The notes below the pieces were generated by a model that made no database searches, was not told the origin of the DNA, and worked only from the letters and a program-made list of their open reading frames with translations. Of a stretch of DNA of 64,000 bases, positions 26,032 to 34,979 are shown in pieces. This DNA is from Alphaproteobacteria bacterium. Lineage in GTDB: Bacteria > Pseudomonadota > Alphaproteobacteria > SMXP01. Each line of letters starts with the position of its first letter. Position 1 is the first letter of the stretch. Position numbers and translations under genes: made by a program. The stretch lies in contig JANQPV010000068.1 of the NCBI GenBank assembly GCA_028285305.1, positions 1 to 64,000 of the forward strand, given 5' to 3'.

Positions 26032-27231
26032 CTAGAGATGAGCCATGCCGGGCGCCGTTTCGTTCAGGCGGAGGGCGCCGGCCAATTGCAAAGGTTGATT
26101 GCTGACCAAACGGTGCTGCGTGGCCGCGTGGATATCCCGGAAATGCCTCTGAAGTCCGCAGGTTCCCTGGATCGAGGTACCGCCTCCGGCATTGTAAAGC
26201 AAGTCAACGGCGGCCACACAATTGGCCGTTGCCTGAGATGCCGCTAGGCGCATCTGACGCCGGTCTTCGGTGGTGAACTTTTCGCTCTTCTGGGCTTTTT
26301 CCCAAATCTCCGACATTACGTGATGCAGATGCCGACGACCGCTTTCGATGAGAGCCTCGGCCCGCCCCATATCCAATTGGACAATCGAGGATTCGTTCAG
26401 CGTCGATTTCTTCCAAGCCGGGATCTTTTTGCGGGCGATCTCCGTGAACTCATCAAGAGCCCGGCGGGCGATACCAACCGGGACCGAAGCCACGGCCGAG
26501 GCAAAAATACCAAAGAACGGTACACGGAATAGCGGCTCGTGGATATGGCGCTCACCGGCGCCGAGCAGCACCCAGCGGCCTTCAGGGACAAACGCGTTCT
26601 TGACTTCGAAATCGACGCTGCCTGTGCCGCGCAATCCGGATGGGTCCCAATTGTCCAACAACGTGACCTGGTCTTTTTCAAAGTAAACGACATGAACCAT
26701 GGGCTCGCCATTCTCGAAGCGCAGAATATCGCCGTCTTCTTCGAACAGCGTGCCGCCGCATATCCAATCGCAATGATGAGATCCGGACCCCCAAGCCCAT
26801 CTGCCGGTGACTTCGATGCCACCGTCGACGCGCTTGGCTTTGCCCGTCGGAGCCGTCGCGCCGCCCGTGATCGCCGCTGGCGAGAAGTCTCCATAAATCT
26901 TTTTCCCCCACTCCGGGGTTAAAGACGCGGCTGTGAGAGCCGTCGTTGCGTAAATCATCGTGCACCATCCGGCGGCGCTGTCCGCGTACGAGACCTCTTC
27001 GATCAGCGAAAGAAAGTCATTCGGCGACCTTTCAAGTCCGCCGTATACTTTTGGCACCGTCACATTGAAGAGGCCCGCCTCGTTCATTTTCTGAATAAGC
27101 TCCGCTGGCACCTTCAAGTCGCGCTCGACTTGTTCCGACACGGATGAAATCTCGCCGAACATGTTCCGTGCGGCGATGACTTCGGGGCACGTTCCACGTG
27201 ATGGAAGTGTATGGACAGTTGATTGAGACAC
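26032..27231 (-). CDS. Acyl-CoA dehydrogenase-fold flavoprotein, possible group D monooxygenase
   Basis: A 399-residue member of the acyl-CoA dehydrogenase superfamily with the type-2 C-terminal domain (Acyl-CoA_dh_2), as in HsaA/DszC-like flavin monooxygenases. Visible segments are VPKVYGGLERSPNDFLSLIEE, AAGWCTMIY, VTGRWAWGSGSHHCDWI, NWDPSGLRGTGSVDFEV and the C-terminal LQRHFRDIHAATQH. The GTG at 27231 has AGAGAGG six bases upstream and is preferred to an ATG that would overlap the nitroreductase gene. It may oxygenate an aromatic or polycyclic substrate with flavin supplied by the adjacent nitroreductase-fold protein; that pairing is inference. Confidence 0.85.
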   Translation of the reverse strand: MSQSTVHTLPSRGTCPEVIAARNMFGEISSVSEQVERDLKVPAELIQKMNEAGLFNVTVPKVYGGLERSPNDFLSLIEEVSYADSAAGWCTMIYATTALTAASLTPEWGKKIYGDFSPAAITGGATAPTGKAKRVDGGIEVTGRWAWGSGSHHCDWICGGTLFEEDGDILRFENGEPMVHVVYFEKDQVTLLDNWDPSGLRGTGSVDFEVKNAFVPEGRWVLLGAGERHIHEPLFRVPFFGIFASAVASVPVGIARRALDEFTEIARKKIPAWKKSTLNESSIVQLDMGRAEALIESGRRHLHHVMSEIWEKAQKSEKFTTEDRRQMRLAASQATANCVAAVDLLYNAGGGTSIQGTCGLQRHFRDIHAATQHRLVSNQPLQLAGALRLNETAPGMAHL

Positions 27232-27251
27232 GAGAGACCTCTCTTTCAGCG

Positions 27252-27926
27252 TTAGAGCGCGAGTTCGCCCTTCCACTCATTTTCAAAAAACAAGTCCTTG
27301 GTCGGCTTGCGCGCTATGGGGCCGTATCCGGTTCCTACCGCATAGCCCATGGGGATAGCTGCCGCCGTGTACCAGTCGTCCGGGATGGCCAGAAGATCCT
27401 TTACCTCAGGCTCGACAATACAAAGCAACGTCGTCAGCACGCACCCTACCCCTTCGGCGCGGCAGGCGAGCATCAAGTTCTGAACGGCCGGATAGACAGA
27501 CCCGCCACCGACCACCGAGACCCGGTCCAGCTTTGCGTCCGTGACCGCCATCATTTTTGGATTGAAACAAACGACCGCGATCACAGGAATGTTGCCGAAA
27601 TTCGCTGCCATGTGATCTCCGGCCGCAATCGTTCTCTCCTCTTTCGCTTGCTGCTCCGGAGGCGCATCGGCGAAGCGTTTGCGATAGCCGCCCGCAAAGG
27701 GATCCCACTGGGCCTTATAGAGTTCGCCGAGGCGCTCCTTCTTGGCCTTGTCCGTAACCAGAATGATCCGCCATGGTTGTTGGTTGCCGCCCGACGGGGC
27801 CCAGCACGTGGCCTGGAGAATGCGCTCAAGAACGTCTTTCGGGATGGGATCCGGGCGGAGCCGGCGCACGGCGCGCTGAGTGCTCATCAACTGATAAAGG
27901 CCGTCGCGGGCCGCTGTGTCGATCAT
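27252..27926 (-). CDS. Nitroreductase family protein
   Basis: A 224-residue FMN-dependent nitroreductase-fold protein. Diagnostic segments are STQRAVRRLRPDPIP (Arg-rich FMN phosphate site), LQATCWAPSGGNQQPWRIILV, and VQNLMLACRAEGVGCVLTT. It could reduce nitro or quinone groups, or act as a flavin reductase. It is the first gene of the operon that runs through two acyl-CoA dehydrogenase-fold proteins and a crotonase. It is divergent from the TetR gene, with a perfect inverted repeat in between. Confidence 0.9.
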   Translation of the reverse strand: MIDTAARDGLYQLMSTQRAVRRLRPDPIPKDVLERILQATCWAPSGGNQQPWRIILVTDKAKKERLGELYKAQWDPFAGGYRKRFADAPPEQQAKEERTIAAGDHMAANFGNIPVIAVVCFNPKMMAVTDAKLDRVSVVGGGSVYPAVQNLMLACRAEGVGCVLTTLLCIVEPEVKDLLAIPDDWYTAAAIPMGYAVGTGYGPIARKPTKDLFFENEWKGELAL

Positions 27927-27981
27927 GTCTTGCTCCTCCCTCGTGGTTTGAGACTAGAGCGCTTTTTTTTTCTAGAGTCAA

Positions 27982-28010
27982 TCTCTGATTTTCTGTATTA
28001 AAATCAGAGA
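27982..28010. promoter_or_regulatory. Probable TetR operator (perfect 11-bp inverted repeat)
   Basis: The arms TCTCTGATTTT (27982-27992) and AAAATCAGAGA (28000-28010) are perfect inverted complements with a 7-base spacer. The site is in the only promoter region between the divergent nitroreductase operon and the TetR gene, 23 bp before the TetR start. Its position and symmetry fit an operator bound by a TetR dimer. Confidence 0.75.
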
Positions 28011-28032
28011 GGCATTTTAGGGATACGGTGCA

Positions 28033-28629
28033 TTGACTTTTCAAACAAGTGAACCCCCGTCCAAAGCGCAGAAAACGAAGGCCAAGCTCGTTCAAGCTGT
28101 CCTTGATGAGATCTGTGCGGAAGGGACGTTCAGTGCGGAATCCGTGGCACGGCGTGCGGGCGTTTCGCCAGCAACCTACTACGTCTATTATCCGTCTAAG
28201 GAGACCGCACTCGCCGAAGCATTTGGGGAAGCTCTGGTTTTACTTGAGCACACGGCTATCGATGCGATGTCGATTGAGCTGTTGCTTGAAAAGGGCTTAG
28301 ACGCTCTTTGCACGAATATTGTCAAAACCACCGTAGACTACTTTCGCAAACACCAGCTTGTCTTTCGTTTGGCATTGGCCGAGCTTCCCAAGAACAAGAG
28401 CATTCGGGACAGCTTTCGTCGGTCAGAAAGAGTGGTTCTCAGCCATTACCAAAGAGTGATCGAAATGGGTCAGAGGGCGAGTATCGTCCGAAAAGAAAGT
28501 CCAGAGACCTTATCGGCGGCGTTGCTAATGCTTACGCAAGGACTGAATAATCCTCTTGTTCTCAAGAACGCTTCCGACGAGCTAACCGGTCTGCTTGCGT
28601 CAAGCTTATACGCGATTCTCTGTGCCTAG
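28033..28629 (+). CDS. TetR/AcrR family transcriptional regulator
   Basis: A 198-residue one-component regulator. The N-terminal helix-turn-helix spans about residues 12-58: KLVQAVLDEICAEGTFSAESVARRAGVSPATYYVYYPSKE is the standard TetR DNA-binding pattern. The C-terminal part is helical and would bind a ligand. The start appears to be TTG at 28033; no better in-frame ATG exists upstream. It likely represses itself and the divergent nitroreductase-acyl-CoA dehydrogenase operon through the palindrome at 27982-28010; the ligand may be an acyl-CoA or aromatic intermediate (inference). Confidence 0.88.
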   Translation: MTFQTSEPPSKAQKTKAKLVQAVLDEICAEGTFSAESVARRAGVSPATYYVYYPSKETALAEAFGEALVLLEHTAIDAMSIELLLEKGLDALCTNIVKTTVDYFRKHQLVFRLALAELPKNKSIRDSFRRSERVVLSHYQRVIEMGQRASIVRKESPETLSAALLMLTQGLNNPLVLKNASDELTGLLASSLYAILCA

Positions 28630-28759
28630 CTTACATAATGTTCGAATAATGTTTTGGATTGCTGTTTGCGCACCTTAGACATCCCAAAAGAACCGACATT
28701 TCATGTCACCAAGCAAGTTTGCAGTTTGGCTTTCGTCTTTTATCAACATGAGTTTGCCT

Positions 28760-30289
28760 CTATTTCAGTGTGCGCTCTTTATCGATGTTGCAGATGTCGG
28801 ACTTTGACATTCTGCAATTGTGATCAGCGATAAATGCCTTCAACCAGTCTGCGAACGCTTCGTTCTCAGGCTCGCGTCTTCCATCCTCACGAGGCTTGAC
28901 CGAAAGCCAACCGTGACCCGTCAAGACATCCTTTTCGGCGCGAACAAACAGGAACGGTGTTGGCTTAGGTACCGGGGTATATTTGTCTTCTTGAGGGCTC
29001 TTTGGACGCGGAGCCGTAGCAACACCTTTAACAATACAGACGCCATTATGATCATTATCACACCAATCGTCATACCAATATTCCATATTCACATCTTCAA
29101 AAGATACGCTGCACTTGTGCGGAGCACGACATAGGCGATGCGTATCAAATTCTTTTAGGAAGCCCACCGGTCTGCGGATCGCCTTCTGCCAGCGCAAAGC
29201 GGCCACTTGTCCCAAAGGGAAAAATGTTCTGTTCGCCCAATCGTCTTTCGAGGTGACCACAACCATGAGAGGAGGCTGCTCCTTTTGAAACCAATTCTCA
29301 TAGCGAAAGGCATCTACCGATTTGTACAAAGAGGCTTCGAAAGCTGGATTTATTAAGAACACTAGGTCCTTGTTCCGATCAAGATACTCATAGGAGTCGA
29401 TTAAGAACTCGTCCCTCTTGTTTTTGTCCGCGTCTACGTAAGCATCTTGAACTTCATGAATGAGTCTATCTTCGACTACATTGTACAGAATCCGTGCGCC
29501 ATAGCTATGACCGAGATAAACAATTTGATCCTCATCCCTTCTAATGTTTTCCAGAGCACCGAAGAGCCGAGGCAAGTTCCCAGAACGTGAAATTCGGTCA
29601 GCTGCCCCTCCCCGGTTCCAAAATGACAGATGGTCGATGATTGGAATTTGAGTTCCGCCCTTCCAACTGATGAAAACTCCGATTACATTTTTCTTCTCGC
29701 CTGGGGACTTTGTTCTGAGTGTAGCTTCTTCCTGCAGATTATTGATAAACCTTGAAAAACCAGCGTAGTCTTGACCCATGGGATCCCTGGAATCAATTTC
29801 GTCGGCGGCGAATGCCGCATGGCCAGTTGGATAGGAAGTATCTGAGAAATTATAGAAAGTCTTGCCCTTAGGCCCCGAGTGAATTCGCCAACCATGAACG
29901 TAGACTACGATCAAGTTCGACGCCCCATCTTGATGGTTTTGGGCCGCATACAATGCCGCCGCATAGTCACATCTGTTCACCAACTCACCGCTGTCACTAT
30001 ATCGAACGATGATGGGTTTGTTCGGTCCGTCTGATCTATACGCCTTTGGTAAATCCCAATAATTCGTCTCTTGATCTAAACTATCTTTGTACTCCCTTAC
30101 TTTGGATCGTTGCTTTCGAAACTGACCATTTGAGTTTTTTTCAATATAGTCCAGGAACTTCCCGCAATCGCTCACTTGCTCCTGCGGCGCCTCATACGCG
30201 GTAATACATCCGCTCAGGTACAATCCGATACAAAGCACAAATAAAAGTTTGCTCGGCAAACGGCCGATTTGGAAACGTGTCCGGCTCAT
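28760..30289 (-). CDS. Lipoprotein with alpha/beta hydrolase domain
   Basis: A 509-residue predicted lipoprotein. The signal sequence (about residues 15-28) ends in the lipobox LSGC. The body resembles an alpha/beta hydrolase: a strand LIVVYVHGW near residue 130, then the nucleophile elbow IVYLGHSYGAR with Ser, and a later strand VFLINPAFEAS. The C-terminal third is cysteine-containing and not recognised. The ATG at 30289 has GAGGGAAAA upstream and is preferred over an in-frame start 21 bases earlier. The gene is clearly more AT-rich than its neighbours and stands alone, which suggests horizontal acquisition. Substrate unknown; a surface esterase or lipase is possible. Confidence 0.75.
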   Translation of the reverse strand: MSRTRFQIGRLPSKLLFVLCIGLYLSGCITAYEAPQEQVSDCGKFLDYIEKNSNGQFRKQRSKVREYKDSLDQETNYWDLPKAYRSDGPNKPIIVRYSDSGELVNRCDYAAALYAAQNHQDGASNLIVVYVHGWRIHSGPKGKTFYNFSDTSYPTGHAAFAADEIDSRDPMGQDYAGFSRFINNLQEEATLRTKSPGEKKNVIGVFISWKGGTQIPIIDHLSFWNRGGAADRISRSGNLPRLFGALENIRRDEDQIVYLGHSYGARILYNVVEDRLIHEVQDAYVDADKNKRDEFLIDSYEYLDRNKDLVFLINPAFEASLYKSVDAFRYENWFQKEQPPLMVVVTSKDDWANRTFFPLGQVAALRWQKAIRRPVGFLKEFDTHRLCRAPHKCSVSFEDVNMEYWYDDWCDNDHNGVCIVKGVATAPRPKSPQEDKYTPVPKPTPFLFVRAEKDVLTGHGWLSVKPREDGRREPENEAFADWLKAFIADHNCRMSKSDICNIDKERTLK

Positions 30290-30625
30290 GATTTTCCCTC
30301 CTCTTACCATCTCAAGGAACCAACAGTCCGCTTGACGGAGACCATTGTGAAGTGTCGGCCATCACGAATCAACACCTAGTTGATCCTCATCTTTCAAACA
30401 ACTTTAGATATAGAAGGGGGAGTTGAGCCAGCTTTCTCTACTCAAAGTAGCTTTATGTTATTTTGATCTACCTATAGTTGCAGATCCGCCGAGACCGAAA
30501 AGGGATTTCACCAGAAGTTGCGAACGGATTGTTTTTGTCACGGTGGTCTGATCAAGCCAAATCGAGACGATGGCTACCGGACTGTCTGGCTCTTGTATAA
30601 GTCAGTCTGTTGGAGCCAGTTAGCG
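30290..30625. other. Intergenic region without a recognised gene
   Basis: A 336-bp AT-rich stretch upstream of the lipoprotein gene, which should contain its promoter. I see no convincing small gene, RNA gene or strong hairpin here. Confidence 0.5.
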
Positions 30626-30838
30626 TCAGCAGATCACTCCCTGATTGCTCTCGAGATTTCGCTCTTTATTGAGGGCCCGTTTGAGTTTGGCCGCTGCGAC
30701 CGCTTCCAGATTGGATTGGGAGGCCGCAGGGTCGCCCACGATGGAGACTTCCGTCCCCGTCACGCTGTCGACCGCGATCACCTTCAGTGCGCGGCCGATC
30801 TGGATAAACTCAAAATAGATTTCGCGGTCGGCGGTCAT
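30626..30838 (-). CDS. DUF6898-like conserved small protein
   Basis: A 70-residue protein whose core EIYFEFIQIGRALKVIAVD and GTEVSIVGDP, followed by a helix LEAVAAAKLKRAL, fits the small alphaproteobacterial DUF6898 family as I know it. It is soluble, with a short beta-sheet and one helix. Function is unknown. It lies between the AT-rich lipoprotein region and the LdtR-like regulator, on the same strand as the regulator. Confidence 0.75.
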   Translation of the reverse strand: MTADREIYFEFIQIGRALKVIAVDSVTGTEVSIVGDPAASQSNLEAVAAAKLKRALNKERNLESNQGVIC

Positions 30839-30926
30839 GCATCTCTATCGGCTGTTTCCTCACATGATCATCGCGAAGATTAGCAAACAGAGTGTTTAAA
30901 CGGGAGTCCAACCCGGAAGGCGGAGT

Positions 30927-31442
30927 TTACAGACGATAGCGGATCTGATCGGACCAGAAGCGCTCCAGCTTGAGCAGGATTTTGTTGATCCGCTGGAAGT
31001 CTTCTTCCGGAATGCCGCCAATTTCGTCAATGGACAAGAGATGGCGATCAAAGAGCTTTTGCACCGTGTCGCGCACCTCGCGGCCTGCGACGGTCAAGCT
31101 GACACGGACGGAACGCCGATCCATGTTGGAGCGTTTGTGATTGATGTAGCCGGTATCGACCAGCTTCTTCAGATTGTAGGAAACGTTTGAGCCCAGATAA
31201 TGACCGCGGGAGCGAAGCTCGCCGGCGGTTAACTCCGCGTCGCCGATATTGAACAACAAAAGCGCCTGAACGCTGTTGATATCGGTTTTGCCGTTCCGTT
31301 CGAATTCGTCTTTAATGACGTCCAGCAATTGGCGGTGCAATCTTTCGATCAGCGTTAGGGACTCCAAATATCCCGTCCGCAGACCTGCGACGTCTTTGGG
31401 CTGCTCTTCACTCTCAGCGACAGATACCATACTCATTGTCAT
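30927..31442 (-). CDS. MarR-family winged-helix regulator, LdtR-like
   Basis: A 171-residue regulator. The segment YLESLTLIERLHRQLLDVIKDEF, followed by INSVQALLLFNIGDAELTAGELR and the recognition part RGHYLGSNVSYNLKKLVDTGYI, matches the pattern I know from the alphaproteobacterial LdtR regulators, which control cell-wall L,D-transpeptidase genes. The wing contains KRSNMDRRSVRVSLT. The ATG at 31442 has AGGAAG eight bases upstream; an upstream in-frame start adds 16 residues. A perfect 14-bp palindrome lies about 97 bp upstream and may be an autoregulatory site. Target genes are not in this window. Confidence 0.83.
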   Translation of the reverse strand: MTMSMVSVAESEEQPKDVAGLRTGYLESLTLIERLHRQLLDVIKDEFERNGKTDINSVQALLLFNIGDAELTAGELRSRGHYLGSNVSYNLKKLVDTGYINHKRSNMDRRSVRVSLTVAGREVRDTVQKLFDRHLLSIDEIGGIPEEDFQRINKILLKLERFWSDQIRYRL

Positions 31443-31538
31443 TACCCGGACTTCCTCAGCTCTTCCCTTGGTCTCTAAGTGTCCCGCCACCTTTGAGTAA
31501 TATATGTTTCAAACCCTAAAAACTCCTTAATTTGGCAG

Positions 31539-31552
31539 AAAACCTAGGTTTT
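31539..31552. promoter_or_regulatory. Perfect 14-bp palindrome upstream of the LdtR-like gene
   Basis: AAAACCTAGGTTTT is fully self-complementary. It lies in the 278-bp region between the 3-hydroxyisobutyrate dehydrogenase stop and the LdtR-like start. A MarR dimer could bind it, but no second copy was seen, so the role is a guess. Confidence 0.4.
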
Positions 31553-31720
31553 AGAACTAATTTTTGGTTAGCATGCGGACTACCATTTTAGATAAATGAA
31601 TCTCATTCCGGGACAAAGTCACGGAATTGCTGACAGATTGTAAATTTGAGAGCCCGCACAATGTGCAGGCCTTGCTCAGAATTTTTTTGTGTGAACGCGC
31701 CGCGAGTGACCCGATCAGGC

Positions 31721-32611
31721 TTAGATATCGCCTTGCAGCATCTTGATGATGCCCGAAAAGTCCAAACCGCCATGACCGTTTGCCGAGAAAAGCGAGTAGA
31801 TGGCGGCCGCTTGTGCGCCGAGCGGCGTCACGGCACCGGACGTTTGGGCGGCGTCTTGGGCGAGACGCAGATCCTTCAGCATCATGTCTACGGCAAACCC
31901 CGGCTGATAGTCGCGATTGGCGGGTGACGCCTCCACTGGTCCCGGAACGGGACAATAACTCGTCAGCGACCAGCATTGGCCGGAAGCCGTCGAGGAGATG
32001 TCGAACAACTTCTGACGGTCCAGCCCTAGCTTGTCGGCTAGGGCAAACGCTTCGCAGGTGCCGATCATAGAGATGCCGAGAAGCATATTGTTACAGATCT
32101 TGGCGGCCTGGCCGGCTCCCGCATCGCCAGCATGGAAAATGTTCTTTCCCATTACGTCCAATATGGGCTTGGCCTTCGCGAATGCCGAATCGCTGCCGCC
32201 GACCATAAAGGTGAGTGTTCCGCCTTGCGCAGCGGCCACGCCGCCCGACACGGGTGCATCGACCATGAGTTTGCCGCGCTGCTCCGCAACGCCGATCACG
32301 TCGCGGGCCGTTCCCACATCGATGGTCGAGGAGTCGATGCACAAAGACCCATTGGGCGCCGAATCAAGAATGGACCCCTGATCGGTATAGACCGAGCGCA
32401 CATGTTTGCCCGCCGGTAACATCGTGACAATGACCTCGGCATTAGAGGCGGCTTCCCCCGCCGATCCGGCAGCGGTGGCCCCCTCACTGACGGCAGTCTG
32501 AACGGAAGTCTCGACCAAATCGAAGACTGTGACGTCGTGGCCCGCTTTGACGAGATTAACCGCCATGGGGCCGCCCATATTGCCGAGGCCGATGAACGCT
32601 ATCTTTGCCAT
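31721..32611 (-). CDS. mmsB: 3-hydroxyisobutyrate dehydrogenase
   Basis: A 296-residue NAD-dependent beta-hydroxyacid dehydrogenase that oxidises 3-hydroxyisobutyrate to methylmalonate semialdehyde in valine breakdown. It has FIGLGNMGGPMA at residues 5-16 (cofactor motif), the DAPVSGGVAAAQGGTL substrate motif, and GAGQAAKICNNMLLG with the catalytic Lys. It is downstream of the 3-hydroxyisobutyryl-CoA hydrolase gene (43 bp) and the isobutyryl-CoA dehydrogenase gene, which completes three successive pathway steps. Confidence 0.93.
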   Translation of the reverse strand: MAKIAFIGLGNMGGPMAVNLVKAGHDVTVFDLVETSVQTAVSEGATAAGSAGEAASNAEVIVTMLPAGKHVRSVYTDQGSILDSAPNGSLCIDSSTIDVGTARDVIGVAEQRGKLMVDAPVSGGVAAAQGGTLTFMVGGSDSAFAKAKPILDVMGKNIFHAGDAGAGQAAKICNNMLLGISMIGTCEAFALADKLGLDRQKLFDISSTASGQCWSLTSYCPVPGPVEASPANRDYQPGFAVDMMLKDLRLAQDAAQTSGAVTPLGAQAAAIYSLFSANGHGGLDFSGIIKMLQGDI

Positions 32612-32654
32612 GCTGTGCTCCTCATTTTTCTTCTAAAGGCGAATAATTGCTCGC

Positions 32655-33689
32655 TTATAATTTGAGTTCCCGGTCCCCCAGAGGCTCAAAGTAGGCGGCT
32701 ACATCATCTTCGTTGACTTCCTCAAGCGAAGACGGGTTCCAAGCCGGTTTGTTGTCTTTGTCGATAATGACCGCTCTTGTGCCTTCGTAGAAGTCGACCG
32801 CATCCATGACCCGGCAGGTCATCCGGTACTCCATGCGCATGCAGTCTTCGAAGTCGAGGCCCGCCCCCTCTCGAATTTGGCGGTGAGTGATCTTTAAGGA
32901 TGTGGGGGACTTTGTCGCAATCGTCTTGGCCATCTCTTCGGCCCATTCCTCTCCGCTCTCAAGGGAGGCCACTATTTCTTCCACGGACCCGCCCGAAAAA
33001 TGCCGATCAATGGCGTCTCGGTGTTCGGCGATGGGTGGATTTACAGAGGTTTCCGCATACGACCCGATAACACGGTCCACATCCTCGTTCTGGCCCAAGT
33101 CTTCGATGACATCGGATTGGCGGTCACTTGGAACGTAATGGGTGCCAATCCCTGCGTAGACAGTGTCCGCGGTCTTCAGCCGGCTGCCTGTCAGACCCAA
33201 GAACATCCCCATCTCACCGTCCAGCCGGGGTAGAAAATAGCTTCCGCCAACGTCCGGGAAAAGACCGATCCCCGTTTCCGGCATGGCGAAGACTGTCTTG
33301 TCTCCTGCGACCCGGTGGGACCCATGAACGGAGACGCCAACGCCGCCGCCCATGGTGATGCCGTCAATAAAGGCGATATAGGGTTTGGGGTAGCGCTTGA
33401 TGTATGTATTCAGACGGTACTCATCTGCGTAGAAATCATAAACGTAGGAGGTTCCCGCCTTTCCGGAATCGTAAAGGGCGCGGATATCGCCGCCGGCGCA
33501 AAATCCGCGATCGCCGGCGCCAACCACAGCCACGGCGTGCACACCTGTTTCGTCCGCCCAGCGATGAAGCTGGTCTTCCATTTTCAGGCACATGTCCCGG
33601 GTGAGCGCATTGAGCGCCTTTGGCCGATTGAGAGTGATCAGCCCCAAGCCGCCCTTTTGATCAAATAAGACTTCAGGTTCGTCCGTCAT
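32655..33689 (-). CDS. 3-hydroxyisobutyryl-CoA hydrolase (HIBCH-type crotonase)
   Basis: A 344-residue crotonase-superfamily enzyme of the HIBCH subgroup, longer than hydratases because of a C-terminal extension. Visible motifs are [39 protein letters not shown], and [23 protein letters not shown] with the catalytic Glu/Asp pair. It hydrolyses 3-hydroxyisobutyryl-CoA to the free acid. Its ATG overlaps the stop of the dehydrogenase gene by four bases (ATGA), a sign of translational coupling. The open frame runs further upstream inside the dehydrogenase gene but that part is a shadow. Confidence 0.93.
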   Translation of the reverse strand: MTDEPEVLFDQKGGLGLITLNRPKALNALTRDMCLKMEDQLHRWADETGVHAVAVVGAGDRGFCAGGDIRALYDSGKAGTSYVYDFYADEYRLNTYIKRYPKPYIAFIDGITMGGGVGVSVHGSHRVAGDKTVFAMPETGIGLFPDVGGSYFLPRLDGEMGMFLGLTGSRLKTADTVYAGIGTHYVPSDRQSDVIEDLGQNEDVDRVIGSYAETSVNPPIAEHRDAIDRHFSGGSVEEIVASLESGEEWAEEMAKTIATKSPTSLKITHRQIREGAGLDFEDCMRMEYRMTCRVMDAVDFYEGTRAVIIDKDNKPAWNPSSLEEVNEDDVAAYFEPLGDRELKL

Positions 33690-34825
33690 TCCTTCAGTAA
33701 ATCCCTTGATATAATGACGCGCATGATTTCGTTGGTGCCTTCCAGAATTTGGTGCACACGCAGATCGCGAACGTGACGCTCGAGCGGATAGTCTTTCAAG
33801 TAACCATATCCGCCATGAATCTGCAGGGCTTCGTTGACGATGGCGAAGCCAGCATCGGTTGCGAAGCGCTTGGCCATAGCGCATTGGCGGGTGGCATCCG
33901 GTGCTTTGGCATCGAGCTTGGCGGCCGCCGAATAAATCATCAGGCGTGCAGCCTCCAGGTCCGTGGCCATGTCGGCCAGTTTGAACTGGATCCCTTGCAG
34001 GTCAGCGATCGGGGCCCCAAATTGGCGGCGCTCCTTGGCATAGTCGATGGCCCGTTCCAACGCGATCCCGGCTGTGCCCAGAGAGCATGCGCCGATATTG
34101 ATGCGGCCACCATCAAGGCCGGCCATGGCGATCTTGAAGCCTTGGCCCTCTTCGCCAATGCAGTTTTCCACAGGTACCTTGCAATCTTCAAAGATCACTT
34201 GAGCGGTGGGCTGCGAATTCCATCCCATCTTCTTTTCTTGCGCGCCAAAACTCAGACCCGGCGCGTCTTTTTCGATGACGAGGCATGAGATCCCACGAGG
34301 ACTGTCGTCTCCTGTTCTCACCATGCAGACATAGATGTCCGAGAGGCCGCCGCCCGAAATGAACGCTTTCGTGCCGTTCAGGACATAATGGTCCCCATCG
34401 CGTACTGCTTTGGTGCGCAGTGCCGCCGCATCGGATCCGGAGCCCGGTTCCGTTAGACAGTAGCTCGCAATCAGTTCCATTGTCGTCAGCTTGGGAAGCC
34501 ATTTTTGGCGCTGATCCTCAGATCCGAACTGATCGATCATCCAGGACGCCATATTGTGAATGGAAATAAAGGCGGTCGTGGAGGTGCAGCCTCTTGAGAG
34601 GGCTTCCATGATCAGGGCGGCGTCCAAGCGGGACAGGCCTGAGCCCCCGACATCGTCCTTCACGTAGATACCGGCAAAACCTAGAGCGGCCGCCTCCCGC
34701 AGAGTTTCAACCGGAAACGTGTGGTTTTCGTCCCATTCAGCCGCATTCGGCGCCATACGCTCCGCTGCAAATTGCTGGGCCGTTTCCTGAAAAGCACGTT
34801 GATCTTCGGTGAGAGCAAAGTCCAA
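33686..34825 (-). CDS. Isobutyryl-CoA dehydrogenase-like acyl-CoA dehydrogenase
   Basis: A 379-residue FAD-dependent acyl-CoA dehydrogenase. Motifs are [55 protein letters not shown] and [23 protein letters not shown]. Its position directly before HIBCH and mmsB makes isobutyryl-CoA (valine pathway) the likely substrate. The start codon is TTG at 34825, supported by AGGAGG eight bases upstream; no ATG fits better. It is divergent from an acyl-CoA synthetase gene. Confidence 0.92.
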   Translation of the reverse strand: MDFALTEDQRAFQETAQQFAAERMAPNAAEWDENHTFPVETLREAAALGFAGIYVKDDVGGSGLSRLDAALIMEALSRGCTSTTAFISIHNMASWMIDQFGSEDQRQKWLPKLTTMELIASYCLTEPGSGSDAAALRTKAVRDGDHYVLNGTKAFISGGGLSDIYVCMVRTGDDSPRGISCLVIEKDAPGLSFGAQEKKMGWNSQPTAQVIFEDCKVPVENCIGEEGQGFKIAMAGLDGGRINIGACSLGTAGIALERAIDYAKERRQFGAPIADLQGIQFKLADMATDLEAARLMIYSAAAKLDAKAPDATRQCAMAKRFATDAGFAIVNEALQIHGGYGYLKDYPLERHVRDLRVHQILEGTNEIMRVIISRDLLKE

Positions 34826-34891
34826 AGCCGCCGCCTCCTTATTCTACTTAACCGTCCAATCTGCCTTTTTCCTGTCACTCCCGCGAAGGCC

Positions 34892-34926
34892 TGTCAATTG
34901 GGCCCTTTCGAACCCAGCAATTGACA
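34892..34926. promoter_or_regulatory. Inverted repeat in a divergent promoter region
   Basis: TGTCAATTG (34892-34900) and CAATTGACA (34918-34926) are perfect 9-bp arms with a 17-bp spacer. They lie between the divergent isobutyryl-CoA dehydrogenase and acyl-CoA synthetase genes. It could be an operator or an RNA hairpin. The nearby TGTCACTCCCGCGAAGGC resembles a common bacterial intergenic repeat, so repeat debris is an alternative. Confidence 0.45.
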
Positions 34927-34979
34927 AGTTCCGGTGAATTCTCGAAATACGCAGGGAGAACGATGCAGGAGACGCGCCC

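Noticed and set aside
27954-27976. CTAGAGCG...CTAGAG sequence near the TetR promoter as a possible fourth copy of the CTAG-bounded repeat
   Set aside because: Only the first few bases resemble the element; neither hairpin is present.
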